The position numbers and the translations under genes were made by a program. A stretch of 64,000 nt of DNA. It comes from Dermatophagoides farinae. Taxonomy: Eukaryota; Arthropoda; Arachnida; Sarcoptiformes; Pyroglyphidae. The DNA lies in the NCBI RefSeq assembly GCF_024713945.1, contig NC_134685.1:1426001-1490000 (forward strand). Reading direction: 5' to 3'. Below, one piece after another: positions 1-12,105 of the stretch. The notes under the pieces were generated by a model. The model searched no databases, was not told the DNA's origin, and saw nothing but the letters and a program-made list of their open reading frames with translations. Position 1 is the stretch's first letter. The number at the start of each line of letters is the position of its first letter.

Positions 1-1963
1 AGTTGTGGGGGGGAGGGGAGTGAATATCCACTGAATTTTTATTTATTTATTTTTTTGAATTCAACAAAATGAAAATTTCCATTCATCGTCATTGACCATT
101 TCAAAGAGGGCAGAAAGAAAAAAAAATTTGTATCTAGTTATAGTTAGTTAGTTAGCATCTATATATCATCTAGGTCGATCTATAGCTATCGATAGCTATC
201 TGCATATATTTCGAATGTCAAGGACAATGATGATGTGTACGCACTTAAAGATCCTTCTTTGGCTCAAGGTGCTCTTGTTTTTTTTTGTTTCTTTCACTAA
301 TTTTTTTTTTAAATTTTACAATTTTATCACGCACACACACACACACATGAAAATACATTTCTTAGGGTATGATAATTGAATTTTCTCTCTTTCTTTTTTT
401 TTGTCAATTTTTGTAAATCAAACGGTTGTGGTTAAGTTTTGAACATTCGTGTTTTTTTTTCTTATATCCTCATAGTTTTTTTTTTTTTTTTTTTTTGGTT
501 GTTTTGTTCTTGTGATCATTTTATCATTTCAATCACACACATATATAAACACACGTACACACATAATGGTTATTACTTATCCGGTATAAAAAAAAATAAA
601 AATAAATAAGATACGTGTGGCTATTACCCGTGTGTGTGAAACTTTTTTTTTTGTTTTTTTTTGTTTCGTTTTTGCATTTCACCCATACACTTAATTTAGA
701 ATTGACGATAATTGATAAATCAGAAAAAATCACAAGATAAAATTTTTTATAAAAAATAAAATCATCAAGGGACAAAATGTTTATTTTCTATTTTTGGATA
801 TCAAATAACGTTCACAGTCCAAGATTTCAAGTCAATTTAAAAAAAAAAAATTTTTTTTCTTCCTAAAATTCATAATCTGTTGATCGATGATGAATTGATT
901 GATTTCAGTTCAAAAAAGGCATTTTTATTTATATTTATAGGTAGCATATAACTTTTTGATGATATCAAACTAATGATGATTATGATTATGACCTTGGTCT
1001 TTGTCTTTGAGATAACCAGTAGTGTGCCGGTATGTGTGTGTGTGTTAGTCATAGTTGCCCATTTCTATGGTCAACACGTATGTGCATGTATTTTACATAT
1101 TTAAAATATAATATACCCCCACATGATTAGTTGGAAACAAAAAAATTTTTTTGTTTTGTTTTGTTTTGATCATCAGATCTATTCCATCCGTTTTGTGTAC
1201 GATCTCACAAATACAAACATATCTTTTCCTTTCATTTTTTATAATCCAATCAGTCAATCAATCAAATTAATCAAAGAACAAAAAAAAAACAAATTGAAAA
1301 ATGCAAAAAAAAAAAAATAATTCATAACCATCCAATTCATATATGCCTCTACCACCATTTATGATTGATCAATTGATAGATTGTGACCAGAGAAAGAAAG
1401 AAAGAAAGAGAAAGGAAAAAATGAAATTTTTTTTGTTTTACAATAATATCATTTATTCATTCATTCATTCAAAATATCCATTGAATCTTAATAATTTAAA
1501 AGAAAAAAAAAATTTTTTTTTCTTTTCTTTTAATCGACAACAAATATTCATCATCACACACACACACACGCACACATCAACCAAAACACAAGAACATCTC
1601 ATCATCATCGTCATCGCCATCGTCATTGTCAACATTAATCTATGTGTGCGGTGTGTTCATTTAAATTCATTGTCATCATTTTCATTCGAATTTTTTTTAT
1701 CATCACATAAAAATAATGAGCTTTTTTAAATATTTAAAAATTTTTCACTTTTGATGTTGTTGTTGAAGGGTTGTTGAAAATTATTGGGATTTCTGATTTT
1801 GATATATTTTTTTTTTCATTTCTGTTTCCATTTATTTTTGTGATCGACTACAATAATAATAACAATTACAATTGTTCCATTTGGATAGATTGTCCAGCCA
1901 TTGGCTCAAATATTGATTTCATATATTGAAAAATTGAAAAAATTTTCCATAAACAAAACAACA
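1..1963. other. Upstream region of the acyl-CoA synthetase gene
   Basis: No coding sequence is supported here. The first 20 bases are G-rich, followed by poly-T and poly-A runs, short CA/GT tracts (for example near 331-346 and 1556-1570) and an 18-bp palindrome at 182-199. The TAG/AG sites just upstream of the ATG at 1964, including AG at 1896-1897, could be the acceptor of a 5'UTR intron, but the pyrimidine tract is weak. I see no convincing TATA box. Open frames in this stretch consist of repeat translations. Confidence 0.6.
182..199. repeat. 18-bp perfect palindrome centred on ATCGAT
   Basis: The sequence ATAGCTATCGATAGCTAT equals its own reverse complement. It sits 1.8 kb upstream of the ACSL start codon. 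It contains TATCGATA, the DRE-type core promoter/insulator motif known from insects. Regulatory use here is an inference. Confidence 0.5.
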
Positions 1964-2353
1964 ATGGCCACATTTTTACGACGTTCATTGATTACCATAT
2001 TTATGGCCATTTTTATATCGGTCGTACAAACATATACATGGATTACATTGCCCATTTATTTTATATTACAAAAACCATGGTTAAAACGAAAATTGAATGC
2101 ACGTAATCGTGTAAAAATCTACAAACCATCTCCATCGTTGACAGTACCATCAATTAAATCGGAATCTATTAATTCATATCATCATCATCATAATAATAAT
2201 TATGATCAATTAAGTAATGGCCTATCATTATCGCCAATATATATCCGTGATGATTGTGGTGAATATAATCATCCAATATTTAAATTTGAAACTTTGACCG
2301 AAATAGTTAATAATATACCTAATCTTTATGGTCCAGATGTCCCATGTCTTGGT

Positions 2354-2399
<46 letters not shown>

Positions 2400-4795
2400 T
2401 GTAATTTTAAATAAAAAAATAATTTTTCATCCCATTCAATAAAAAGGATATCGTCAAGTGCTATCTGAAGAAGTAGCATTAGATTCACAAGGACAAATCA
2501 GACGAATGGATGGTCGACAATTGAAACAATATCAATTGAGTGATTATAAATGGCTTACATATTCACAAGTGACTGATGTTACCAATAATATTGCCCAAGG
2601 TTTAATAGCGAATGGAATTAATGAATTAAGCCATGTAATGATCATATCGGAAACACGTATTGAATGGATGCTTTGCTTTCAATCATTACTTCGTTGTAAT
2701 GCTACATTAGCCACTGTATTTTCCAATCTAGGTAATCAATCAATAATTTTTAAACTTTAGATTTATTTATTTATAAAATTTTTTTCTCATTCGAAAATTT
2801 CAAATTTATTCATTTTTTTCGTTTTTCAATCAACAGGTGTCGACGGTGTAGCTCATGGTATTGAAGAAACCGAAGTTGAAACTGTGATTGTATCATTGGA
2901 ATGCATTACATTGCTAAAATCAGCTCTTTGTCATGCGAAAAAACATTCCGTTAAACGTATCATTTATATGGATGGTCTGCAAAAACCTGAAATTGATATT
3001 GAAGAATCAATTAAAACATTTGCTTTAAGCGATATTGAAAAAATTGGTAAACAATTAATCGAAGAGAATCGCCAACAACCATATCCATCAGCCAAATTGG
3101 ATAAAACGATGCTTATAATGTATACATCCGGTACAACTGGTCTACCAAAAGCCGCTACAATGACACAGCGTCAATTTTTGGGCTCATTACGTGCATTGTT
3201 TGTCCTAGTCAGACATATAATACATGAAGCACCATTTCATACATATATTTCCTATCTACCAATGGCACATGTACTTGAACTAACGCTCGAAGTATTTTTC
3301 TGTGTTGGTAAGCTTATCAAATACCGTTATACATCGGATATGATTTGATTTGAAGATGAAATAAATCTTTTTTTATTCCCCGTTTAAATTAGGTGGTGTT
3401 CGACTTGGTTATGCATCACCATTCACATTGACAGATTCTGCACCGGGTCTAGCACGTGGTCAAAAACCTGATATAAAATTGCTACGACCAACGGTAATGA
3501 CAACCGTACCATTAGTTTTGGATCGAATCATAAAAGAAGTTAATGACAAACTACGTTCACGGACACCGGTTTCACAGCCAGTATTTCAATTTTTAATGAA
3601 TTACAAATCAATGTGGACACGATTGGGTTATCGTTGTGATATTGTTAGCAAATTATTATGTACCAAAGTTCGTGAACAACTTGGAAGTAATCTACATTTT
3701 GTCATTTGTGGTGGTGCACCATTGAATTCTAATACACAAGCGACAATAAAATCGGCTTTGGATGTAACATTAATTCAAGGTTATGGTGCCACTGAAACAA
3801 CTGGAGCTGTTCTTTGTATGGATTTCGATGATCTCGAATATGGACGTGTTGGTGCTCCACTTGGCCATGTTTATTTTCGATTACGTGATTGGCCTGATGG
3901 TGGTTATTCAGTGAAAGATAAACCAAATCCACGTGGTGAAATCCTTATCGGTGGTGATCTTGTTGCCATCAATTATTTCAAAAGACCAGAACAATCAAAT
4001 GAAGTTTTTATTACCGATCAAAATGGCATAAGATGGTTTCAAACTGGTGATGTTGGTGAATTATATCCAAATGGTACGATAAAAATTATTGATCGTTGTA
4101 AAGATCTCATTAAACTACAGAATGGTGAATATATTTCACTTGGAAAGGTAACAACAAAAAATTAAAGTTGAAATTTTCATGAGTTTTTAATTTCTACTTT
4201 TATTTTCTTCTTGTCAAAAACACAGGTCGAAGCAGCATTAAAATTCTGTCAATTAGTCGATAATATATGCGTTTATGGTGGTACATTTTCCAATGATATA
4301 GTCGCATTAATTAGTCCTAATCGTAAAGCTTTAGAACAATTAGCACAAACTATTGGTAAAAATCATCTTTCAATTGAAGAACAATGTAATGATCAACAAA
4401 TACAGCAAATAATATTTGATGAAATAATAAAAACAGCAAAACAATTATCATTGGGAAAGAAAGAAATACCAAGACGTGTACGATTAGTACCAGAAATTTG
4501 GTCACCAGATAATGGAATATTAACAGCTGCATTGAAATTGAAACGTCGTATTGTTGAACAAATGTATAAACAACAATTATATGATTTATATAATGCAAAA
4601 AAATTTAATCTTATAACAACAAATGGATATGATCAGAATAATAATAATACAACAACAACAACATCGAAAACAACAACAACAACAACAGCGACGACAACAA
4701 CTACCACCACCACCACCAATGGTGGTAATGATGTTAAACATACAACGGTGACGAATGGATCAACTACAAATCATCATCATCATCATTCATCATGA
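1964..4795 (+). CDS. Acsl: Long-chain-fatty-acid--CoA ligase (ACSL3/4 type), 5 exons, 822 aa
   Basis: This enzyme activates long-chain fatty acids with ATP and CoA to acyl-CoA, normally at ER or lipid-droplet membranes. Exons read 1964-2351, 2447-2731, 2837-3307, 3393-4147 and 4226-4795; all introns are GT-AG of 78-105 nt, in phases 1, 1, 1 and 0. The start is the ATG at 1964 (acaATGG context); the frame is open 21 codons further up but has no ATG there. Residues 7-33 form a hydrophobic anchor. The AMP-binding P-loop YTSGTTG is at 320-326, GYGATE at 511-516, the TGD adenylate motif at 599-601, and KLKR with the C-terminal catalytic-type Lys at about 737-740. Spliced text aligns with vertebrate ACSL3/4 across its length. 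Oddities are Ala after the P-loop Lys where Gly is usual, DRCKD instead of DRKKD at 615-619, a His/Asn insert near residues 67-85, and a Thr/Asn/His-rich tail after about residue 766. Two elongase genes follow on the same strand. Confidence 0.95.
2356..2396 (+). repeat. (GT)n microsatellite abutting a splice donor
   Basis: About 20 GT units begin directly after the GTAAGT donor of ACSL intron 1 and fill nearly half of that 95-nt intron. UG repeats in RNA bind splicing regulators such as TDP-43 and CELF proteins in other animals; an effect here is untested. Confidence 0.9.
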
Positions 4796-6353
4796 TTCAA
4801 TATTGATTGAATCCTTGAAATGCCATAATCCATATCATTGCCATCCATGTCATTCGTTTATTTGACGAAATCGAATATTGGATATATCAAATATTGTCTT
4901 ATTGATTGTTCCTTATTACTCTTCGTATATATTGATTATTATTTAGAATTTTTTTTTATTTGATTTTTTTTATATATTATTATTATTATTATTATCTATA
5001 TATCATTCGACGATCGCCAATCCAATCATATCAATCTTTTGCGCCAATGGATCATCCATGTATCGATAAAACATTGAATATTATCATCACCAAATGATTT
5101 TATCATCACCAATGGATGTGTAGGTGTGTGGATATAATTTATTTATATAGTATATATAGATTGATTATATGATTGATAACTATAATAATTGATTGATAAT
5201 AATTTATTTGCCAAATGAAATATTTTTTTGAATAAAAAAATTAGAAAAAAAAAATTTCATTGAAAAAATTCATCCAATGTGTGTGTCTGTGATTCCAAAT
5301 ATTGATCTTGATTATTATGATTGCGTCATATGAATGTGAATTTAAATTTTTTTTTTCCGTTTTTGTTGCTCTTGCTGCTGCTACGATAATGAAACAACAA
5401 AATAATTGTCACACATTCTTAGTGTATGGATGGCCATGAAAATTTTTTTTTTCCGTTTCATTTTGTCATATTTCTGGTTTTTTGTATAATTGTTTCATTT
5501 CATCATCTATCTATCCATTTTAATTTTATTTCACTTGTTTGAACGACAATTCAAATATGAGAGAACAAAGAAAGAGAAAAGAAAAATGAGAAAAAAAAAG
5601 TAAAGTTTGGGTATTTCACATAAGGTTTCTCTCACTGTCTATTTCTATTTTTTTTTTTTTGTTTTTTAGTTTGCAAAAAAAAAATTCCATACAATTGTAC
5701 ACGCCTTTCCATTTTGGTCATATTGTATGGTATGATTTTTATCACCTGATGTGAATATGAATAGTGAAACAGATGAAAAAAAAAAAATGAAATGAAATGA
5801 AAATGCAAACAAACAAACAAACAAACAGAAAAAAAGAATCATTTTCCTTCATCAACATCACCATCATCATTATCACCACCATCATCGCTACCACCACCGC
5901 CACCACCACCACCATAATAATAATAATGATCCATTTTCCTGTTTCAGTCGTTAAATATAGACGGTTACATAAATTTTTTATATCGCTTTCTTCTAACATT
6001 TTGACCAGTACTAAATTACAATTTGAAATATCAATTTGAATCGATATTTGTTGATATCATTATCATTGATTATCATTGATTATTTAATGATGATTCCATA
6101 ATAATAATGTATGAATATTGAAAATTGACAGCCATCTGATAGCCATTATATATATAAATAATATAATATATTGTGATATATTACGATATAACCAGTGATT
6201 TTATTTTTTTTTATCTTTTATCGTTGCATTGATCTTACAAGAATTTCATCTTCAATCAAATTCTTTTTTTTTTTTTTTTTTTTTTTTGTTAAAATCCACT
6301 TTTTTCCATCGTTGTTGTTGTTATTGTTATTATTATTAGAAGATTGAATAAGA
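4796..6353. other. Intergenic region between ACSL and the first elongase
   Basis: It holds the ACSL 3'UTR with a polyadenylation hexamer at 5231-5236, AT-rich and microsatellite DNA, and the 5' flank of the first elongase. A TATATAAA-like string at 6151-6158 lies about 200 bp upstream of the elongase ATG and is a weak promoter candidate in very AT-rich context. The open frames around 5630-6040 are CAA/CAT/GAT repeat translations and are not considered genes. Confidence 0.6.
5231..5236 (+). terminator. Polyadenylation signal AATAAA, ACSL
   Basis: A canonical AATAAA lies 436 nt downstream of the ACSL stop codon. AT richness makes chance hexamers common, so this is a candidate. Confidence 0.4.
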
Positions 6354-7260
6354 ATGGCAGCCAATTTACAAAGTGAAAATTCAAATCGTGGCATACGTTA
6401 TTATGTATCACAATATTGGCAAGAAAATGGTGATCCACGTTCAAATGGTCTACCATTGATACGTGAAGGACCATGGCCTACATTATTTGTCATCGGTATA
6501 TATCTATTTTTTGTCACACGTATGGGACCATCAATGATGCGTAAACGTGAACCATATCAATTACGATGGCCAATGTTAATATATAATACATTGATGGTCA
6601 TAATAAATGGCTATTTTCTTATACAATCAATGGTAAGTTTTCAATATTTTCATTACATATCTATTTATCAAATATCCAATATCCAATATTCAATATTATT
6701 ATTATTAGTATTGGCTAGATTTTGGTCGTGAATTATTCAATTTTAGAATGCCACGTTTAAATGAATTAAAATTACATACAAATGAAGCAAAAGAATTCAT
6801 CTGGTCATGTTATCTATATTGGTTGACAAAATTCATCGATCTCTTGGATACGGTATTTTTTGTATTGAGAAAAAAATACAATCAAATCAGCCTATTACAT
6901 GTTTATCATCATTCAGTTGTACCTATACTTGGTTGGCTATATCTTTGGTATCGTGTTGGCATACCGGCCATTTCATTGTTTTCATTTTTAAATTCTGCCG
7001 TACATGTTATGATGTATAGTTATTATGCATTGGCCGCATTAGGTCCACGTATACAGCCATATCTTTGGTGGAAACGTTATCTAACAATGATACAGATCAT
7101 ACAATTCATACTATTAATATCATATGGTGTTGCCGTATTCATTGTTTCTGATTATCCATCCGGGCCATTTTGGTTTGCCGCTAGTCAGCCGGTTATTTTT
7201 TTCTTTTTCTTTTCACATTTTTATATGAAATCTTATAATTCCAATAAAAAATTGGATTAA
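6354..7260 (+). CDS. ELOVL very-long-chain fatty acid elongase (ELOVL1/4/7 class), copy 1, 276 aa
   Basis: This is the condensing enzyme of microsomal fatty-acid elongation, joining acyl-CoA to malonyl-CoA in the ER membrane. Exons are 6354-6632 and 6709-7260, split by a 76-nt GT-AG intron in phase 0 after residue 93. The family boxes are in order: KFIDLLDT at 134-141, the histidine box HVYHH at 157-161, HVMMYSYY at 192-199, and TMIQIIQ at 219-225. Multiple hydrophobic segments fit the seven-helix ELOVL fold, and 276 aa is a normal length. Asp137 replaces the usual Glu of KxxExxDT, a conservative change. The C-terminus KKLD is a canonical KKxx ER-retrieval signal. The start ATG is the first in frame and is followed directly by a typical ELOVL N-terminus. 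A second elongase lies 3.9 kb downstream on the same strand. Substrate chain length cannot be read from sequence. Confidence 0.95.
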
Positions 7261-7372
7261 TTAATTAATTATCAATGAAACAAAAAAAAAATTGAAAAAT
7301 TTGCAACTTTCTTATCATCATACACGAATATATATGTAATTTAAATTTCCACTTTTTTTAATTTTTAAAAAT

Positions 7373-7378
7373 AATAAA
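7373..7378 (+). terminator. Polyadenylation signal AATAAA, ELOVL copy 1
   Basis: The hexamer lies 113 nt after the stop codon, a usual distance for a short 3'UTR in a compact genome. It is a candidate only because the flanks are A/T-rich. Confidence 0.4.
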
Positions 7379-8019
7379 AAAAAAGATTTCCAACACCGGG
7401 TTGTTTCCCTCTACGGAAAAAAAACGGTGACAATTCATCGTCATTCGAAATTTATTTAACAATGTAACAAGAAGGGAAATGGGAAAATTTTTTTTTCTTC
7501 ACTTTTTTTTCTCGTTATATTCTGATGACATCACCACAGGTACACGCATACACACACACAGACCATCGGTTGATTGATTGATTTACAATGATCAATGATG
7601 ATAAATTTTATATTCCATGAATAAAATGTCATCTTTATCATCATAAGGACATGGACATTTCTTTTTTGTTTCGATTTGCGATGTTGACCAATACACACAC
7701 ACACACAAACACATACACACATAGTGTATCCTGGAAATATCGTTGCCGACGTAAACAACAATCATCATTAATAAACGGAAAACGGAAATAACAAGAAAAA
7801 TAAAATAAACATTTATTTATATATATTGCACATAAGAATGTAATGATAATAATAATAATAATGAATGTAGATTAATGGTACGCCCAATTATGCTGCAATG
7901 TTTTTTGTTTTTTGGTTTTGGAATACAAATGACATTGAAATGTGATAATAATATTTCCTCCTCTACTTTTTTTTTGCTTTCCTTCCTACTACTACCAATA
8001 TCAGTCAGTTCCTTTGTTG

Positions 8020-8020
8020 C

Positions 8021-8054
<34 letters not shown>

Positions 8055-8055
8055 A
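8020..8055. repeat. (TTG)n trinucleotide repeat
   Basis: About 11 near-perfect TTG units with one CTG interruption at the start. On the minus strand it reads as CAA. Confidence 0.85.
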
Positions 8056-9169
8056 CAATTGTTACAATTTGTTGCAAATAAAAATATCCAAGAATAGAAT
8101 GAAAATAACGATGATGATGATGATGATGATGAATATTGATGACCTTGAATCGGTTGTAAATAGTTAACAAGTCAACCGTATGAGACAAAACAAGAAACAA
8201 AAAAAAATTTTTCCTTCTGTAAAACAATTTCCGGTTGCTACAGAAATTCAAATAAAAAAAAATTTCCAAATGAAAAATAAATGGGGACAAAAAATGAAAT
8301 TTTTTTCTTTCTCAGATTTTTTTTCTGGCTAGCGGAACGAAATAGTAAGCAAAAAAAAATCACTATATTCCGGATATGCGTGTGTGTATGTGTGTATGAA
8401 TTTCATTTAATTTGAAGGTAAATCACCGAAAAAAAATATTAAAAATTTTCAATTGAAGATGTTCATATTGGTGGAAAAAATTTCATTTTAGTTTTGAACT
8501 TTGTTTCTTATTTATTTACCCGAATAAAATTTAAAAAATTTCATCATCATCATCATCATTCATTTGATGATAACATTGTCCAATATAATTAATGGCAAAC
8601 AATGGCAAAGGCAAATAAGTTTTTTTTTCATTTTTTTTTTTTTTTGACAACTAAATGTCAGAAATGAAAACATAAAGAAAAACACATATATATACAGACA
8701 ATATACAGTGGTTTATGATGGAAAAAATTTTCAAATTTCTTTCATTATGATCAACTGTCTGTCTTGAATTTTTATTTTTATTTTCTCACATTTCATCATC
8801 ATCATCATCATCATCATTTATTGACGAATAATTGTCAATAAAATAAGAAAAAAAAATTGATTTATAATGAATAATGAATATAAGACAGAAATAAAAAATA
8901 TGAAAATGTCACAGGTTTTTGTAGTTGCTGCTGGTGGTGGTGGTGGTGGTGGTTTTTTTAAAAAAAAAAGATGAGAAAAAAAATCCTATGTGTAATGATG
9001 ATGGTGATATATACATGACATCAATGATGTTTTCGACCTTCTTTTTTTTTATTTCGTTGCTGTTTTGTTGTTGTTGTTGACGTAGGCCATGGCCATTGCA
9101 TTTGGTTTTTTTTTTGTTTGTTTGTTTCAACACAATAATTGATCACATCAAATGTGAATCAACAATCTG

Positions 9170-9170
<1 letters not shown>

Positions 9171-9204
<34 letters not shown>
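9171..9204. repeat. (GT)n microsatellite
   Basis: Seventeen uninterrupted TG units in the elongase spacer. Confidence 0.9.
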
Positions 9205-9205
<1 letters not shown>

Positions 9206-10118
9206 TTTATGGTAAGAAACAAAAACAAAAAAAAAATGACCAAAGAGGATTCTATTTTCAACATGGACAAAAGACACAGTAGCATATATGCACCATGTCA
9301 TATATGATGATGATGATGATTGTGGTATGACACAAATCCGGTTTTTTTTCCTCTTGTTAATTTGTAATAGTGAAATAGAAACAACAGAAAAAAAACTAGA
9401 ATAAAAAAGAAGAAATTTTCCTGCTGTTTCTTCATCTTATAAATCCATCGATTGAAGAACAATGATGATTTTGAATGAATGTTCTGGATTCTTAAAAATT
9501 TTTTTTCTCTCACTCTCTCTCTCTCTCTTTCCATTGTCCTTTATCTTTATCTTCATGTAGATTCTATTTTTTTTGTTGTTTGTTCTCATTTAATCCGTTG
9601 AATTAAAAAAAAATCCAATCCAAATCAATCATATTTGGATATAAAAATAGTAGATTTTCATCAGATTGAATCTTTGAAAAAAAAAGAAAATCAGATCAAA
9701 TCGAACCACGACCAGAAAACAGAAAGCAGAAACAATTCATCATCATCAATCAATCAAAATTGACACAAGTGCAACAAACATTTTTTTTTTTTTTGGGTAA
9801 GTACCGATCATTCATTCATTCATTGTGTGTGTGTGTGTGTGTTTTGACAACCAAAATAATAATGATGTGTCCGGATCAACGAACCAAAAAAAAATAAAAA
9901 TTTAGGTGTGCAAAATAATTAGGAATCCACTAAACAAATTACATGAATGGATCTTCTCAACAGGTTGCCTTGTAATAATAATAATTGTTATTATTACTAT
10001 TACTGCAACAACAACAATAACAACAACAACAGGTTCCAATAAAAAGATTCGTTAATAATCAACAAATCATTTGATTGTCAGGTATTAAACAAATCATTTG
10101 ATTCTGGTACATATCATC

Positions 10119-10138
10119 ATCATCATCATGATGATGAT
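10119..10138. repeat. ATC/GAT inverted dyad, 20-bp palindrome
   Basis: An (ATC)n run switches to (GAT)n at a central CATG, giving ten perfect base pairs without a loop. It could extrude as a hairpin or cruciform; function is unknown. Confidence 0.6.
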
Positions 10139-10761
10139 TTGTAGATGAAAAAAATTTTTCTCACTCTCTCTCTCTATTTCTACTGTTTTGTTGTGGTGAT
10201 GTTTCTGGTTTGTGATTTATTATTGTTTTTTTTTGTTCACTGGATGTTTCTCTCTCTCTCTCTTGTTTCGTGAATTCATTCATCCAGATGTTTTTCTCTT
10301 TCATTCATTCATTCATACATTCATTTTTTTCCAAGAAAAAAAACTATGGACATTGTCATTTTCATGTTCAATAATTGTCCAATTTTTTTTTATATTGGTC
10401 ATATTCATAATCATTGATAAAAAAAAAAATTTTGAATGAAACAAAACAAAACGAAACAAAAAAAAATTTCAAATTTGTCTGATTTAGTCGTCGTCGTCGT
10501 CGTCGTTAAATTTGAATTTCTTTTTTTTTCCCCCATTTCTTTATTATCGCTGTACATACAAGCGACGGTAGGTGTTTTTTTTAATCTGTTTCTCTCTTTT
10601 TTATTTATTTTCTATACACCTGTATCAGTGGACTGTAGTGTTACGTACAGGTCTATGAAATGGCAATGAAATAAAACGTTCGTTTTTGATCAGATTAAAA
10701 AATTGTGTATGTGTGTGTGTGTGTATTTTTTTTTTTTTTTTTTTGTCAACAGCCAACCAGT

Positions 10762-10772
10762 TATATATAAAA
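10762..10772 (+). promoter_or_regulatory. TATA-box candidate for ELOVL copy 2
   Basis: TATATATAAAA stands in a less repetitive stretch 426 nt upstream of the elongase ATG, with TTTCA/TTCATT strings about 30 nt downstream that could serve as an initiator. The resulting leader would be about 400 nt or would contain a small intron. Confidence 0.35.
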
Positions 10773-11197
10773 GTTTTTTTCTTTTTGGTTTATTTCAACT
10801 TTTCATTGTACTGGTATTGACCAAAATTCACCGAAAATTGATTCTATTTTTATGAAAAATTCCAAATTGAATTTTTTTTGTGTTTTTGTTTTTTTTTGTT
10901 CGTGTATCCTCACCATCATCATCGTTATCATTATCAGCAAATTTTTTTTTCCTTGTAAGTCACACTCTTTTTTTTTGGTTTCTTGGTCAAATGACACAAA
11001 ATCTACCGTTTTTTTTAGTTATCGATTTCACATGCAACATGAAGCATTAGTAATTGATTTTTTTTCTCGTTTTTTCAAACCAAAAAAAAAAAAAAAAAAA
11101 CACAGGAAAATTTGAAAATTTTTTTCTTGTATAAGTTTTGCCGATAAAACCAGATTTGATTTAAAATTTTTTTTTTTGTTTGAAAAATTAAATCGTG

Positions 11198-12105
11198 ATG
11201 TCATCATCAACATCAGCACGTATTATACCGGTTGATCATTCAGTGAATTATTGGGACCGTTATTGTGATCCACGTACTGTAAATTTTTGGCTCATATCAA
11301 ATGGACCATGGAAATTGGCCACTTTTACTGGTGCCTATTTGGCCATAGTATTCATTGGACAACGATGGATGCGTACACGTAAACCATATGAATTACGTAC
11401 ACCAATGTTTATCTATAATATCATATTGGTTACCATTAATGGTTATTTTCTATTCGAATCATTATTATGGATAAATTTTGGTATACGTTTATTTGATTTT
11501 AAATTTCCATCATCACAAGATCGTTCCGTGAATGCAATGCATATAGTACATATGTTTTATTATTATCAATGGACAAAATTTATTGATTATTTTGATACAT
11601 TTTTTTTCATATTACGAAAAAAAGATCGTCAACTAACGGCATTACATATTTATCATCATATTTCTGTACCGATTATTGGTTGGATTTCATCATGGGTATG
11701 TTTGTGTATTAATGATTCGATTCGTTTTTTTTTTAATTTATTGATTTTCGTTTTTCCACATAGACAAATCCAACAATGCCAGTGCTTGGCCTTTTTGCAA
11801 TGCTCAATTGTTTTTGTCATGTAATCATGTATACATATTATGCACTTTCATCATTTGGTGAACATATACAGCCATATCTTTGGTGGAAACATTATATAAC
11901 ACGTATACAATTAACACAATTTGCAATAATAGGTACATATGGTATCTGTTTACAATTATTTCATACTGGTTATCCATTATTATATCGAACATTACCAATA
12001 TCACAGGCAATCATATTTCTTTACATGTTTGGCCAATTCTATATTCGATCCTATTATCGTAATAATAATAATAATAATCGAACGATAAAACAAAAAAACC
12101 AATGA
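11198..12105 (+). CDS. ELOVL very-long-chain fatty acid elongase (ELOVL1/4/7 class), copy 2, 279 aa
   Basis: This is the second ER fatty-acid elongase of the tandem pair. Exons are 11198-11695 and 11764-12105 around a 68-nt GT-AG phase-0 intron after Trp166. The start is the ATG at 11198; the frame is open just above it but offers no other ATG. Motifs are KFIDYFDT at 127-134, HIYHH at 150-154, HVIMYTYY at 185-192 and TRIQLTQ at 212-218. As in copy 1, Asp replaces the usual Glu of KxxExxDT. The tail is Asn-rich and ends KQKNQ, a KxKxx ER-retrieval form. Comparison by eye with copy 1 shows the same block order (PYLWWK shared) with clear divergence elsewhere, so the duplication is not recent. 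The intron is not at the position used in copy 1. ELOVL specificity cannot be assigned. Confidence 0.95.

Larger units (their letters stand above)
7379..10761. other. Spacer between the two elongase genes
   Basis: No gene is supported. It contains CA tracts near 7545-7560 and 7691-7722, (TTG)n at 8020-8055, GAT/ATC tracts, (GT)n at 9171-9204, CT runs, and a GAT/ATC dyad at 10119-10138. The open frames here consist of repeat translations (poly-His, poly-Val, poly-Thr). Confidence 0.6.

Noticed and set aside
1123-1729. Open frames upstream of ACSL
   Set aside because: Lys-, Phe- and His-Thr-rich strings from homopolymers and CA repeats; no link to the ACSL frame.
5742-6039. Overlapping plus and minus frames of 80-85 codons before the first elongase
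   Set aside because: They derive from ATC/CAC repeats (poly-Ile/Thr and poly-Val/Met) and lack any domain.
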